A stretch of DNA of 64,000 bases from NCBI GenBank assembly GCA_017744915.1, contig JAGIAH010000017.1, forward strand, positions 1 through 64,000. Reading direction: 5' to 3'. Of the stretch, positions 9,374 to 18,149 are shown one piece after another. The translations under genes were made by a program, and so were the position numbers. The stretch's first letter is position 1. Each line of letters opens with the position of its first letter. This stretch comes from Agrobacterium tumefaciens (GTDB lineage: Bacteria > Pseudomonadota > Alphaproteobacteria > Rhizobiales > Rhizobiaceae). The notes below the pieces were generated by a model. The model made no database searches, was not told the origin of the DNA, and saw only the letters and a program-made list of their open reading frames with translations.

Positions 9374-10389
9374 CGAACGCGAGGATCCATAACTCTGTAA
9401 AGCACGTCTGCGAGCAGGTTGAGGGCGACATAGATGAAGCCGATCAACAGGGTTGCTCCGACGACCGGGTTCATGTCCGCGTTCATGAGCGAGACGGTGA
9501 GATATTGGCCAAGGCCCGGCCAGCTGAAGACGGTTTCCGTCACCACCGCACCTTCGAGAAGGCCGGCATAGGTGAGCGCGAGAACCGTGACGAGCTGCAC
9601 GGCGACCGTGGGGAAGGCATGGCCCCAGATCACGGTCATCGCCGACAACCCCTTGGCCCGGGCGGTAATGACATATTCACCCTTCAGCGCATCGATCATG
9701 AAAGCGCGCGTCATGCGGGTGATATAGGCCATGCTGAAATAGGCGAGGATGCAGACGGGCTGCACCATATGGGCGATGGCGTCGTAAAAGGCGTCCCAGT
9801 CACCGGCAAGCAGCGTATCGACCGTCATCAGGCCGGTGACCTGCGTGATCATGCCGTCATAGATGATATCCTGACGGCCCGGCCCCGGTGCGACGCCAAG
9901 CGTGGCGTAAAAGACGAGCAGCGAAATCAGCGCCAGCATGAAGACGGGCACAGAGTGACCGGCAAGGCAGACGACGCGGATGACCTGGTCCGTCAGCTTG
10001 CCCTGCTTCACGGCTGCCCAGACACCCAACGGAATGCCGATCAGCGCCGCCAGAATGAGGGCTGCGGTGGCAAGTTCGAAAGTGGCCGGGAAAACGCGCT
10101 TGATATCGATCCAGACCGGATTGCGGGTCAGGATCGAATTGCCGAAATCGCCATGCAGGACCTGCGTGACATAATGGAAGAACTGCACGACCAGCGGCTG
10201 GTCGAGGCCCATTTCGGCCCGCACACGCACGATGACGTCTTCGGGCGCATTGTCGCCGACCGCCGCGATGACGGGATCGACGGGCATGACGCGCCCGATC
10301 ATGAAGGTGATGACCATCAAACCGAACAGCGTCAGGATGACGCTGCCCAGTATCGACGATATGCTTTTAACGCGCTTGTTCAATGTCAC
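9370..10389 (-). CDS. Peptide ABC importer permease (DppB-like)
   Basis: A 339-residue permease with six or so predicted membrane helices. The N-terminal helix is ILGSVILTLFGLMVITFMIG, followed by the periplasmic motif MPVDPVIAAVGDNAPEDV and an EAA-type loop ITARAKGLSAMTVIWGHAF. These are hallmarks of DppB/OppB. The start is GTG, and its first bases overlap the TGA of the binding-protein gene (GTGA). It forms the membrane channel together with the DppC-like subunit. Confidence 0.92.
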   Translation of the reverse strand: MTLNKRVKSISSILGSVILTLFGLMVITFMIGRVMPVDPVIAAVGDNAPEDVIVRVRAEMGLDQPLVVQFFHYVTQVLHGDFGNSILTRNPVWIDIKRVFPATFELATAALILAALIGIPLGVWAAVKQGKLTDQVIRVVCLAGHSVPVFMLALISLLVFYATLGVAPGPGRQDIIYDGMITQVTGLMTVDTLLAGDWDAFYDAIAHMVQPVCILAYFSMAYITRMTRAFMIDALKGEYVITARAKGLSAMTVIWGHAFPTVAVQLVTVLALTYAGLLEGAVVTETVFSWPGLGQYLTVSLMNADMNPVVGATLLIGFIYVALNLLADVLYRVMDPRVR

Positions 10390-11981
10390 GCTTTCTTCGC
10401 ATCGTGGTAGGAATTGCCCTCGGAGAGAACGCCGAGTTCGAAGCCGGATACGCCCTTGCGGAAGGCAGCCGTCTTCGTCGTCTGGAACATGAAGACGAAC
10501 GGGCTGTTCTGCATGTGCTCGCGCTGCAGAGCTTCATAAAGCTCGATACGCTTTGCCGGATCACGCTCGTCGCGAGCGGCTTCCGCCTTGGCGGCGAAAT
10601 CGTCGTTCTTGAAACGCGAACGCCACAGGAAGGGCTTGGACTTCACGTCGTCGCCATTGTCCTTGTTGATGTTGAAGACATCGGCGTTGGAATGCGGATC
10701 GAAATAATCCGTGCCCCATGCGGAAAGCGCCATCTGATGTTCGCGGGCGCGCATCTTGGTCAGGACCTGACGGTTTTCCGCCGACTGCAGACGCACCTTG
10801 ATGCCGATATCGGCAAGGTTCGCCTGAATGGCCTGCGCCAGATCCGGGTAAGGCTGTGCGGAATAGTGGTCCATGCTGATTTCGAAACCATCGGCGAGAC
10901 CGGCTTCGGCCATCAGCGCCTTGGCCTTCTCGACATCGCGCTGGAACGGAATGTCGTTGACGGCACCAGGGAAGCCCTTCGGCTCGAAGCTCTGGTGCAC
11001 TTCATGCGTCAGCGGCACGATGTTTTCCTGCATGCCCTTGTAGTCCAGCGCCCACTTGATGGCCTGCCAGACCTGCGGCTTGGCGAGGTTCTCATTGCCC
11101 TGGTTGAGCGAGATCAGCACCAGCGAAGCGATGGACTTGCGCTCCAGCTCGATATTGGCATCGTCCTTGACGGTGCGCAGCTGCTCGGACGTCAGGTCGC
11201 GGGCAATGTCGATATCGCCCTTCTGCAGCATCAGAAGCTGGGAAGACGGATCGGTGACGTGGCGCAGCACGATACGCTTGATATTGCCCTTGTAGGGGCC
11301 GTTCGGATTGACCGCGAGCGCAACGCTTTCGCTCGGCTTCCAGGCCTGCAGCACGAAATCGCCGGAGCCGGCGCTGTTCTTCTGCAGCCAGCCATTGCCA
11401 AGGTCTTCGCCCGATGCATTGGCAAGAACCGCCTTCTTTTCAACGATCGCGCCGATATTGGCGGAGAGGCAATAGAGCAGGAAGGAGATGGCGGTCGGCT
11501 TTGCCGTCGTCAGCTTCACCGTCTTGTCGTCGGCGGCAACGATGGTCGTCTCGGCATTCTCAGGCGTGAAGCCGAACTGGCTGATAATGAAGGCCGGGCT
11601 CTTGTTCATCTTGATGGCGCGCTGCAGCGAGAAGACAACGTCTTCTGCAGTCACTTTCGCGCCGCTGGAGAAGGTCGCTTCATCACCGATCACGAAGGTG
11701 AAGACCTTGCTGTCCGCATCGGCTTCCCAGGACTTGGCGATGACGGGATCGACCTTGGTGGAATCCTCGCGGTTGGCGCGCACCAGCTTCTGGTACATGT
11801 TGGAGATGATTTCACCGCCGACGGCCTCGAAACCTTCATGCGGGTCAAGGCTCGTCATATTGTCCAGCTGCTGGGCAACGACCAGAATATCCTTGGGCGT
11901 CGCGGCAAAGGCTGGAATGCGCGCATAGGACAGGAACGGAACGGCAGCGCCGGCAATCAACAGGTTGCGTCTTGAAATCAT
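10386..11981 (-). CDS. Peptide ABC importer substrate-binding protein (SBP family 5, Tat signal)
   Basis: A 531-residue periplasmic binding protein of the DppA/OppA type. The N-terminus MISRRNLLIAGAAVPFLSYA has a twin-arginine motif (SRRNLL), and a likely cleavage site follows at AFA, so it is probably exported folded. The mature part starts TPKDILVVAQQLDNMTSLDP, the usual entry of family 5 binding proteins. It is the first gene of the importer operon and is divergent from an M19 dipeptidase gene. Given the D-aminopeptidase, P1 peptidase and D-transaminase nearby, small D-residue peptides are a sensible ligand guess. The sequence alone does not show ligand choice. Confidence 0.9.
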   Translation of the reverse strand: MISRRNLLIAGAAVPFLSYARIPAFAATPKDILVVAQQLDNMTSLDPHEGFEAVGGEIISNMYQKLVRANREDSTKVDPVIAKSWEADADSKVFTFVIGDEATFSSGAKVTAEDVVFSLQRAIKMNKSPAFIISQFGFTPENAETTIVAADDKTVKLTTAKPTAISFLLYCLSANIGAIVEKKAVLANASGEDLGNGWLQKNSAGSGDFVLQAWKPSESVALAVNPNGPYKGNIKRIVLRHVTDPSSQLLMLQKGDIDIARDLTSEQLRTVKDDANIELERKSIASLVLISLNQGNENLAKPQVWQAIKWALDYKGMQENIVPLTHEVHQSFEPKGFPGAVNDIPFQRDVEKAKALMAEAGLADGFEISMDHYSAQPYPDLAQAIQANLADIGIKVRLQSAENRQVLTKMRAREHQMALSAWGTDYFDPHSNADVFNINKDNGDDVKSKPFLWRSRFKNDDFAAKAEAARDERDPAKRIELYEALQREHMQNSPFVFMFQTTKTAAFRKGVSGFELGVLSEGNSYHDAKKA

Positions 11982-12215
11982 CGAAAATCCCCTTTCGGAC
12001 CTTATTTTTCGGAAAATGGTGGGCTTGCCCCAATCCAGTCGTTTTTTTTATGTTTTCCCGCGATTACCACGAGCAAACGAGGCCCGACCAATTCCAAATT
12101 TGGCAGAGCCTATGCATGGATTGCATTTGCTCCTGCCTTGACCTTTCCTCTACCAATTCCCAAAAGTCTGATGGACGCGCGTCCGCGCCCTCCCCCTATC
12201 CGAAGGTGAATGACC
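11982..12215. promoter_or_regulatory. Divergent promoter region with direct repeats and a small palindrome
   Basis: This gap separates the importer operon (leftward) from the dipeptidase gene (rightward). It contains ACCAATTCC twice in the same orientation (12087-12095 and 12152-12160, 65 bases apart) and the perfect palindrome CCAAATTTGG (12094-12103), which abuts the first copy. LysR-type regulators often bind AT-rich dyads of this kind. The LysR gene of this locus is the obvious candidate, but binding is not shown. Confidence 0.45.
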
Positions 12216-13256
12216 ATGACCGATCAAAAAACCGTACCCGTCTTCGACGGCCACAACGACGTGCTTCTGCGGTTATGGCGATCGGGCAATGCCTCTCCCG
12301 AAACGCTTCTGATCGAAGGTGATACGGTCGGCCATATCGACCTGCCGCGCGCGAAAAAAGGCGGCCTCGCCGGTGGTCTCTGCGCCATCTACGTGCCTTC
12401 GCCAAGCATGGAAAAGGACGCCAACGGTGATTTCTCGACACCGTCTGAGGCAGACGCGCTGAAGGCGACGCTTGGCATGGCGGCCCTGTTGTTCCGCGCC
12501 GAGAAACAATCCAATGGTGCGCTGAAAGTCTGCCGCACGGCCGCCGATATCCGCAGCGCCATGGCCGAAGGCGCCTTCGCCTCGGTCTTTCATATCGAGG
12601 GCGCGGAAGCGATCGGTGACGACCTGGACGGGCTGCACGTTCTGCATGCGGCGGGTCTGCGCACGCTCGGACCGGTCTGGAGCCGCCCGAACATCTTCGC
12701 TTACGGCGTTCCCTTCCGTTTCCCCTCGACGCCGGATATCGGCCCGGGCCTGACGGATACCGGCAAGCGGCTGGTCAAAACCTGCAACGAGCTGAAGATC
12801 ATGGTCGATCTCTCGCACATGAACGAACAGGGCTTCTGGGATATCGCCAAGATTTCCGACGCGCCGCTGGTGGCCTCGCACTCCAACGCCTACGCGCTGT
12901 GCAATCACAGCCGTAACCTGACCGACCGCCAGCTGGACGCCATCCGCGATACGGGCGGCCTTGCCGGCATCAATTTCGGCGTTCTGTTCCTGCGCCAGGA
13001 CGGCGTGAAGAACCCGGATACCGACCTCAACGAACTCGTCCGCCATGTGGATTACATCGTCAACCGCATTGGCATCGACCACGTCGCGCTCGGTTCGGAT
13101 TTCGACGGCACCACCATTCCCGCCGCCATGAAGGATGCGGGCGATCTGCAATTGCTGGTCGAGGCCCTGCGCAAGGGCGGTTATGACAATGAGGCGCTCA
13201 ACAAGATCTGCCACGGCAACTGGATCCGCGTGCTGGAAAAAACCTGGGACGCATAA
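12216..13256 (+). CDS. M19 (renal-type, membrane dipeptidase family) dipeptidase
   Basis: A 346-residue zinc dipeptidase of family M19, whose members hydrolyse dipeptides, often with a D-residue at the C-terminal position. The first zinc-binding motif H13-x-D15 is in VFDGHNDVLLRLW, the bridging Glu is in FHIEGAEAI, and the later histidines are in VASHSNAYALCNHSRNL. The downstream segment HVALGSDFDGTTIP is also typical. An in-frame ATG lies two codons upstream at 12210, but AAGG at 12203-12206 is only 3 bases from it and 9 bases from the ATG at 12216, so the latter is preferred. No signal peptide is visible, so it acts in the cytoplasm, beside the divergent peptide importer. Confidence 0.9.
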   Translation: MTDQKTVPVFDGHNDVLLRLWRSGNASPETLLIEGDTVGHIDLPRAKKGGLAGGLCAIYVPSPSMEKDANGDFSTPSEADALKATLGMAALLFRAEKQSNGALKVCRTAADIRSAMAEGAFASVFHIEGAEAIGDDLDGLHVLHAAGLRTLGPVWSRPNIFAYGVPFRFPSTPDIGPGLTDTGKRLVKTCNELKIMVDLSHMNEQGFWDIAKISDAPLVASHSNAYALCNHSRNLTDRQLDAIRDTGGLAGINFGVLFLRQDGVKNPDTDLNELVRHVDYIVNRIGIDHVALGSDFDGTTIPAAMKDAGDLQLLVEALRKGGYDNEALNKICHGNWIRVLEKTWDA

Positions 13257-13315
13257 GGCAAAAGGTGAATTTCATCTCCGGCGCCATGCGCCGGAGACAT
13301 GGAAGCGGCGGGCCC

Positions 13316-13609
13316 TTAAGCCTTTGCCGCTTTTTTCTTGCCGGTCGCCCGGAAAGCCAGAAGCCCGGCGACGAGGCCGACCATCGCCCATTTCATCGGC
13401 AGCACGTCCGCCGTCTCGCTGCGGATCGGCAGCACGGTCACCGTGCCCGGACGGGACTCATAACCCATCTGCCCCTTTGCCTTGGCCTCGGCGATCTGTT
13501 GCGGAGAAACCACCCATTCGGCACCGCGCATCTTATCCATCGTCATATACCCACCACCGGCAGCGAGGGCGACAACGAGCGAAACAACTATTCTTGTGGG
13601 CATGTTCAT
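13316..13609 (-). CDS. Small membrane protein of unknown function
   Basis: The protein has 97 residues when started at the ATG at 13609, which has AAGGAG 6 bases upstream. The frame is open further, but that ribosome site argues for this start. It has an N-terminal hydrophobic stretch (IVVSLVVALAAGGGYM), a soluble middle of about 45 residues rich in charged residues, and a C-terminal hydrophobic stretch (WAMVGLVAGLLAFRA) followed by a basic tail ending GKKKAAKA. It could be a two-helix inner-membrane protein with a periplasmic loop. I do not recognise the family. It is convergent with the dipeptidase gene and divergent from lpiA. Confidence 0.65.
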   Translation of the reverse strand: MNMPTRIVVSLVVALAAGGGYMTMDKMRGAEWVVSPQQIAEAKAKGQMGYESRPGTVTVLPIRSETADVLPMKWAMVGLVAGLLAFRATGKKKAAKA

Positions 13610-13886
13610 TGGCATCTCCTTCAATCGAAAGGAGCGTGTAGTTGCATCAAATGCCGCCACCAGGCAACCGCCACGTTCAATTTTGTCGTATTTTTACCGG
13701 GCTTGGAAATCTCACATTTCCCGGTTGCATTTTCGCCGCTACACTTGGCAAAATCGATCGACCCCGGGAACAAACTTCACATCGACACGTCACGCAATTC
13801 TGCTAAGCAAATTTCCTCAACCGAAACGAATTAGCGACACAATCCTGTGGTTCGCCAACCAACGGGACCGGCGCTGGAAAAAGTAA

Positions 13887-16487
13887 ATGGCAGACAAGAG
13901 CGAAATTATAGAGACCGATATTAGCGAATCCCCGGTTGAAAGCTTTTTTGCCAGAAACCGGCCCTATCTGACGGCCATCGCCATAACGCTCATCTTCGTG
14001 ATGATGACGTTTGCGATTTACCGCCTCACATCGGAAGTACGATATGACGATGTGATCGCCGCCCTTCTTGGCACATCGTTTTCCTCCATTCTGCTCGCCA
14101 TCGTGTTTACGGCGTTGAGCTTCCTGTCCCTCATCTTTTACGATGCGAATGCCATCGAATATGTCGGCAAGAAAGTCCGGTTCCCGTCGATGGCGGCCAC
14201 GGCCTTTGCGGCCTATGCCATCGGCAACACGGCAGGTTTCGGTCCGCTGAGCGGTGGCGCCATCCGCTTCCGCGCCTATTCCCGGCTCGGCCTCTCGCCG
14301 GGTGATATCGCCCGCGTCATCGCCTTCGTCACCCTGTCGTTCGGCCTCGGGCTTCTCTCCGTCAGCGCGCTTTCGACCTTCATCGTTGCACCCCGCATCG
14401 CCGCCATCGTCGGCTTCGACCCGCTGGTGCTAAGGGGTGCGGCCCTTGCCGTCATCGCCATTCTTGTGATCACGGCCTATATCGGCCGCGACGGCAAGGC
14501 GATCCGCATCGGCAAATGGCGGCTGCGCCTCCCCGACAGCCGCACGTCGTCGCGGCAGTTCCTCGTATCGGCGTTCGACATCGCTGCATCTGCCTCCGTT
14601 CTCTACGTGCTGTTGCCGGAAACGCATCTCGGCTGGCCGACCTTCTTCGCGATCTATGCCACCGCCGTGGGCCTCGGCGTTCTCAGCCATGTCCCCGCAG
14701 GCCTCGGCGTCTTCGAAACCGTCATGGTGGCGGGTCTCGGCAATGCGATCAGCGTCGATGAGTTGCTCGGAAGCCTCGTGCTCTACCGCGTCATCTATCA
14801 CGTTCTGCCCCTGGTCGTCGCCATTCTGGTCATGATCCTGTCCGAGATGAAGCAGTTCGCGGCCAAGCCCGTGGTTTCGGATATCAGCCAGCTTGCCGTG
14901 CGGCTGGCGCCGCCGCTGCTCTCCACCTTCGCCATCATTCTCGGCACCATGCTGATTTTTTCGAGCGTGACACCGACGCCGGACAGCAACCTCGATTTCC
15001 TCTCGAATTTCGTGCCCTTGCCGATCATCGAAGCGGCGCATTTTCTGACGAGCATTCTCGGCCTCGGCCTCGTCGTCGCCTCACGCGGCCTCGGGCAGAG
15101 ACTGGACGGCGCCTGGTGGATCGCCCTCATCGCGGCGTCCCTCGCCCTCATCCTCTCCATCCTCAAGGCCATCGCGGTCTTCGAGGCGGTATTCCTCGGC
15201 ATCTTCATTGCGGCACTCGCCCTCAATGTGCGCAGCTTCAACCGGCACGCCTCACTGGTCAAACAGGCACTGGGACCAAGCTGGCTCGCGGCAATGGCCG
15301 TCATCATCGCCGGCGCGGCAACGATCCTCCTGTTCGTCTATCGTGATACCGATTACAGTCATACATTGTGGTGGGAATTCGAGTTCTCCGAAGAAGCCCC
15401 CCGCGGGCTGCGCGCCCTCCTTGGCCTGGTGCTCGCTTCCTCGACCATCGCAATTTTCAGCCTGATGCGGCCGGTTATCTTCAAGCCGGATTCCATCCAG
15501 CCCGAGGACGTGGAACGCGCCACTGGCATCGTCACGCAACAGGATGCGGCCGACGCCAATCTGGTGCGCATGGGCGACAAACACGTCATGTTCTCCGAAA
15601 GCGGCAATGCCTTCATCATGTATGGCATTCAGGGCCGCTCCTGGATCGCCTTTGCCGATCCGGTCGGCGACGAGGAGGATTTTCCGGACCTCGTCTGGCA
15701 ATTCGTGGAAGCCGCCCGTGCGGCGGGCGCTCGCGCCGCCTTCTACCAGATTTCGCCTTTCCTTCTTTCCCATTGCGCCGATGCAGGGCTGCGCGCCTTC
15801 AAGCTCGGGGAACTGGCGCTGGTCGATCTTACCGCGTTCGAACTGAAGGGCGGCAAGCTCGCGACCCTTCGCCAGTCGCTGAGCCGCGGTGCGCGCGACG
15901 GCCTGACGTTCGAGGTTGTCGAAAAGGTGCAGGTGCCCGATATTCTGGATGAGCTGCAACAGGTCTCCGACGGCTGGCTCGCACACCACAATACGCGTGA
16001 AAAACGCTTCTCGCTCGGTGCTTTCGAACCGGATTACATTCTGTCGCAACCCGTCGCCGTGCTGCGCAAGGACGGAAAAATCACCGCCTTCGCCAATCTG
16101 ATGGTAACGGAGACGAAAAAGGAAGCCACCGTCGACCTCATGCGCTTTTCGCCGGATGCGCCGCGCGGCGCGATGGATTTCCTCTTCGTCAGCATCATGC
16201 AATATCTGCGCGAGGCGGGCTATGAGAGCTTCAACCTCGGCATGGCGCCCATGTCCGGCATGTCGAAGCGCGATACGGCCCCCGTCTGGGATCGTATCGG
16301 CAGCACGCTGTTCGAACACGGCGAACGTTTCTACAACTTCAAGGGCCTTCGCGCCTTCAAGGCGAAGTTCCACCCGAAATGGGAACCGCGTTACCTTGCC
16401 GTGCAGAACGGTGCAGACGCCGCTCTGGCGCTGATGGACGCGACGGTTCTGATCAGCGGCGGTGTCAGAGGAGTAATCGGAAAATGA
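13887..16487 (+). CDS. lpiA: Lysyl-phosphatidylglycerol synthase/flippase (MprF/LpiA)
   Basis: An 866-residue bifunctional membrane protein. About 500 N-terminal residues carry many hydrophobic helices (for example AITLIFVMMTFAIYRL) and form the flippase and integral part. The C-terminal 330 residues are the soluble DUF2156 transferase domain (NAFIMYGIQGRSWIAFADPV, later GYESFNLGMAPMSG), which moves lysine from Lys-tRNA to phosphatidylglycerol. The product makes the membrane less negative and protects against cationic peptides and acid. The length is that of full MprF/LpiA. Its stop overlaps the acvB start (ATGA), so the synthase and a hydrolase of its product are co-translated. In rhizobia this operon is reported to be acid-inducible. 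The 226-base gap upstream would hold that promoter. Confidence 0.95.
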   Translation: MADKSEIIETDISESPVESFFARNRPYLTAIAITLIFVMMTFAIYRLTSEVRYDDVIAALLGTSFSSILLAIVFTALSFLSLIFYDANAIEYVGKKVRFPSMAATAFAAYAIGNTAGFGPLSGGAIRFRAYSRLGLSPGDIARVIAFVTLSFGLGLLSVSALSTFIVAPRIAAIVGFDPLVLRGAALAVIAILVITAYIGRDGKAIRIGKWRLRLPDSRTSSRQFLVSAFDIAASASVLYVLLPETHLGWPTFFAIYATAVGLGVLSHVPAGLGVFETVMVAGLGNAISVDELLGSLVLYRVIYHVLPLVVAILVMILSEMKQFAAKPVVSDISQLAVRLAPPLLSTFAIILGTMLIFSSVTPTPDSNLDFLSNFVPLPIIEAAHFLTSILGLGLVVASRGLGQRLDGAWWIALIAASLALILSILKAIAVFEAVFLGIFIAALALNVRSFNRHASLVKQALGPSWLAAMAVIIAGAATILLFVYRDTDYSHTLWWEFEFSEEAPRGLRALLGLVLASSTIAIFSLMRPVIFKPDSIQPEDVERATGIVTQQDAADANLVRMGDKHVMFSESGNAFIMYGIQGRSWIAFADPVGDEEDFPDLVWQFVEAARAAGARAAFYQISPFLLSHCADAGLRAFKLGELALVDLTAFELKGGKLATLRQSLSRGARDGLTFEVVEKVQVPDILDELQQVSDGWLAHHNTREKRFSLGAFEPDYILSQPVAVLRKDGKITAFANLMVTETKKEATVDLMRFSPDAPRGAMDFLFVSIMQYLREAGYESFNLGMAPMSGMSKRDTAPVWDRIGSTLFEHGERFYNFKGLRAFKAKFHPKWEPRYLAVQNGADAALALMDATVLISGGVRGVIGK

Positions 16488-17869
16488 GAAAATCCAGCAT
16501 GCTGAAGGCAATCCTTGCCGCTTCCGCCCTGTTTACCGCCCCGTTATTTTCCTCCGGCGCCGCCTTTGGGCAGGACAAGCCCGCCTATGAGACCGGCATG
16601 ATCCCGGCCGAACACATCATGGTGCCCGACGGCGATATTCTCGCCAGCGTTTTCCTGATTTCCGACGCGGACGGCTGGACCGCCGCCGACGAGGAACGTG
16701 CAAAGACGCTGGTGGGAAAAGGCGCCGCCGTGGTCGGCATCGACTTCAAGGAATATTTGAAGGCACTCGAAGCCGACGAGGACGAGTGCATCTACATGAT
16801 TTCGGACATCGAGTCGCTGTCGCAGCAGATCCAGCGCACCGCCGGCACCAGCAGCTATCGCCAGCCCATTCTCACCGGCATCGGCAAGGGCGGGACGCTC
16901 GCGCTGGCCATGATCGCGCAAAGCCCGGTTTCCACCGTGCGGGAAGCCATCGCCGTTGACCCCAAGGCCGGCCTTCCGCTTGAGAAGATCCTCTGCACGC
17001 CCGCCACCAAGGACAAGGTGGATGGCGAGACGGTCTATGGCCTCACCGACGGCCCGCTGCCGGCGCCGGTCAGCGTGCTGTTCACGCCCGCTGCCGACCA
17101 GAAGGGCCGCGACCACGTCAACGCGCTCGTCAAGCTGCATCCCGATATCGACGTGACGGATGTGGATGACAAGGCGGACGAGGTTCTCACCCAGACCCTG
17201 TCCGACCAGGTCGATGCCGCCGGCGATACAGACAACCCGCTCGGCCTGCCGATCAAGGTTCTCGAAACAAGCCCGGTGATGGACACCATGGCGGTGATCT
17301 ATTCCGGCGACGGCGGCTGGCGCGATCTCGATGAGGAAGTGGGCGGCGCGCTGCAGAAGCAGGGCATACCCGTGATCGGTGTCGATGCACTGCGTTATTT
17401 CTGGAAAGAAAAACAGCCGCAGGACGTCGCAAACGACCTTGCACGCATCATCGACACGTATCGCAAGGAATGGAAGGTTCGAAACGTCGTGCTGATCGGT
17501 TATTCCTTCGGGGCCGATATCATTCCCGCAACCTTCAACCGGCTGCCGGAACGTGCGAAATCGCATGTCGTGCAACTCACTCTCATGGGATTGTCGACGG
17601 AAGTGGATTTCGAGATTTCCGTTCAGGGCTGGCTTGGCGTGGCGGGTGAAGGCAAGGGCGGCAAGACCGTCGACGATATCGCCAAGATCGACCCGAAGCT
17701 GGTGCAGTGCATTTATGGCACGGAGGAAGAGGATGAAGACCCCTGCCCCGGCCTGAAGGCAAAGGGCGTGGAAACGCTCGGCATCGAGGGCGGCCACCAT
17801 TTCGACGAGGATTACGAGGCGCTTGCCAACAAGATCGTGGCGTCCTTGAAAACCCGGCTGCAGAAATAA
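16484..17869 (+). CDS. acvB: AcvB virulence protein, lysyl-phosphatidylglycerol hydrolase
   Basis: A 461-residue secreted protein. A signal peptide (MLKAILAASALFTAPLFSSG, cleaved near AFG) sends it to the periplasm. The sequence consists of two VirJ-like alpha/beta-hydrolase halves. The second has SGDGGW (274-279), the lipase box GYSFG with nucleophile Ser341, and a late His pair (438-439). In the first half the equivalent box reads GIGKG, without the serine. AcvB is needed for Agrobacterium virulence and was shown to hydrolyse lysyl-PG, the product of LpiA. ATG at 16484 overlaps the lpiA stop, with GAGGAG about 10 bases upstream. The Ti-plasmid VirJ corresponds to the C-terminal half only. 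Confidence 0.95.
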   Translation: MRKSSMLKAILAASALFTAPLFSSGAAFGQDKPAYETGMIPAEHIMVPDGDILASVFLISDADGWTAADEERAKTLVGKGAAVVGIDFKEYLKALEADEDECIYMISDIESLSQQIQRTAGTSSYRQPILTGIGKGGTLALAMIAQSPVSTVREAIAVDPKAGLPLEKILCTPATKDKVDGETVYGLTDGPLPAPVSVLFTPAADQKGRDHVNALVKLHPDIDVTDVDDKADEVLTQTLSDQVDAAGDTDNPLGLPIKVLETSPVMDTMAVIYSGDGGWRDLDEEVGGALQKQGIPVIGVDALRYFWKEKQPQDVANDLARIIDTYRKEWKVRNVVLIGYSFGADIIPATFNRLPERAKSHVVQLTLMGLSTEVDFEISVQGWLGVAGEGKGGKTVDDIAKIDPKLVQCIYGTEEEDEDPCPGLKAKGVETLGIEGGHHFDEDYEALANKIVASLKTRLQK

Positions 17870-17884
17870 GCTTTCAGTCCTGGC

Positions 17885-17990
17885 GGCTTCGGAAACAGTC
17901 CGAAGCCACGCGAATATTCCGCTGGATTTCATCCACCTGAACCAATATTCGCGGTTTGCGGGCGAACGATGCCGCCCGCAAACCGTCTTT
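17885..17990 (+). terminator. Terminator region after lpiA-acvB, two hairpins
   Basis: The first hairpin is GGCTTCGGA (17885-17893) with TCCGAAGCC (17899-17907) and a 5-base loop, without a T-run. The second is a perfect 12-bp stem, CGGTTTGCGGGC (17952-17963) with GCCCGCAAACCG (17974-17985), followed by TCTTT. The second looks like a working rho-independent terminator for the acvB transcript and would insulate telA from lpiA-acvB. Confidence 0.75.
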
Positions 17991-18149
17991 GATGCTTCTC
18001 CCCATCGCGGCCGTGCTTGCGGAATCGGTTAAACTATTATTCAAAAGAAGCTGGCCTGCGGCGAATGTTCATCGCGTTTCCGCAACCGTGCTGTTGTCGA
18101 TAGCCAACCATGGATTTTATATTTCCGGACCGGTTCAGGGAGCCGCCGC

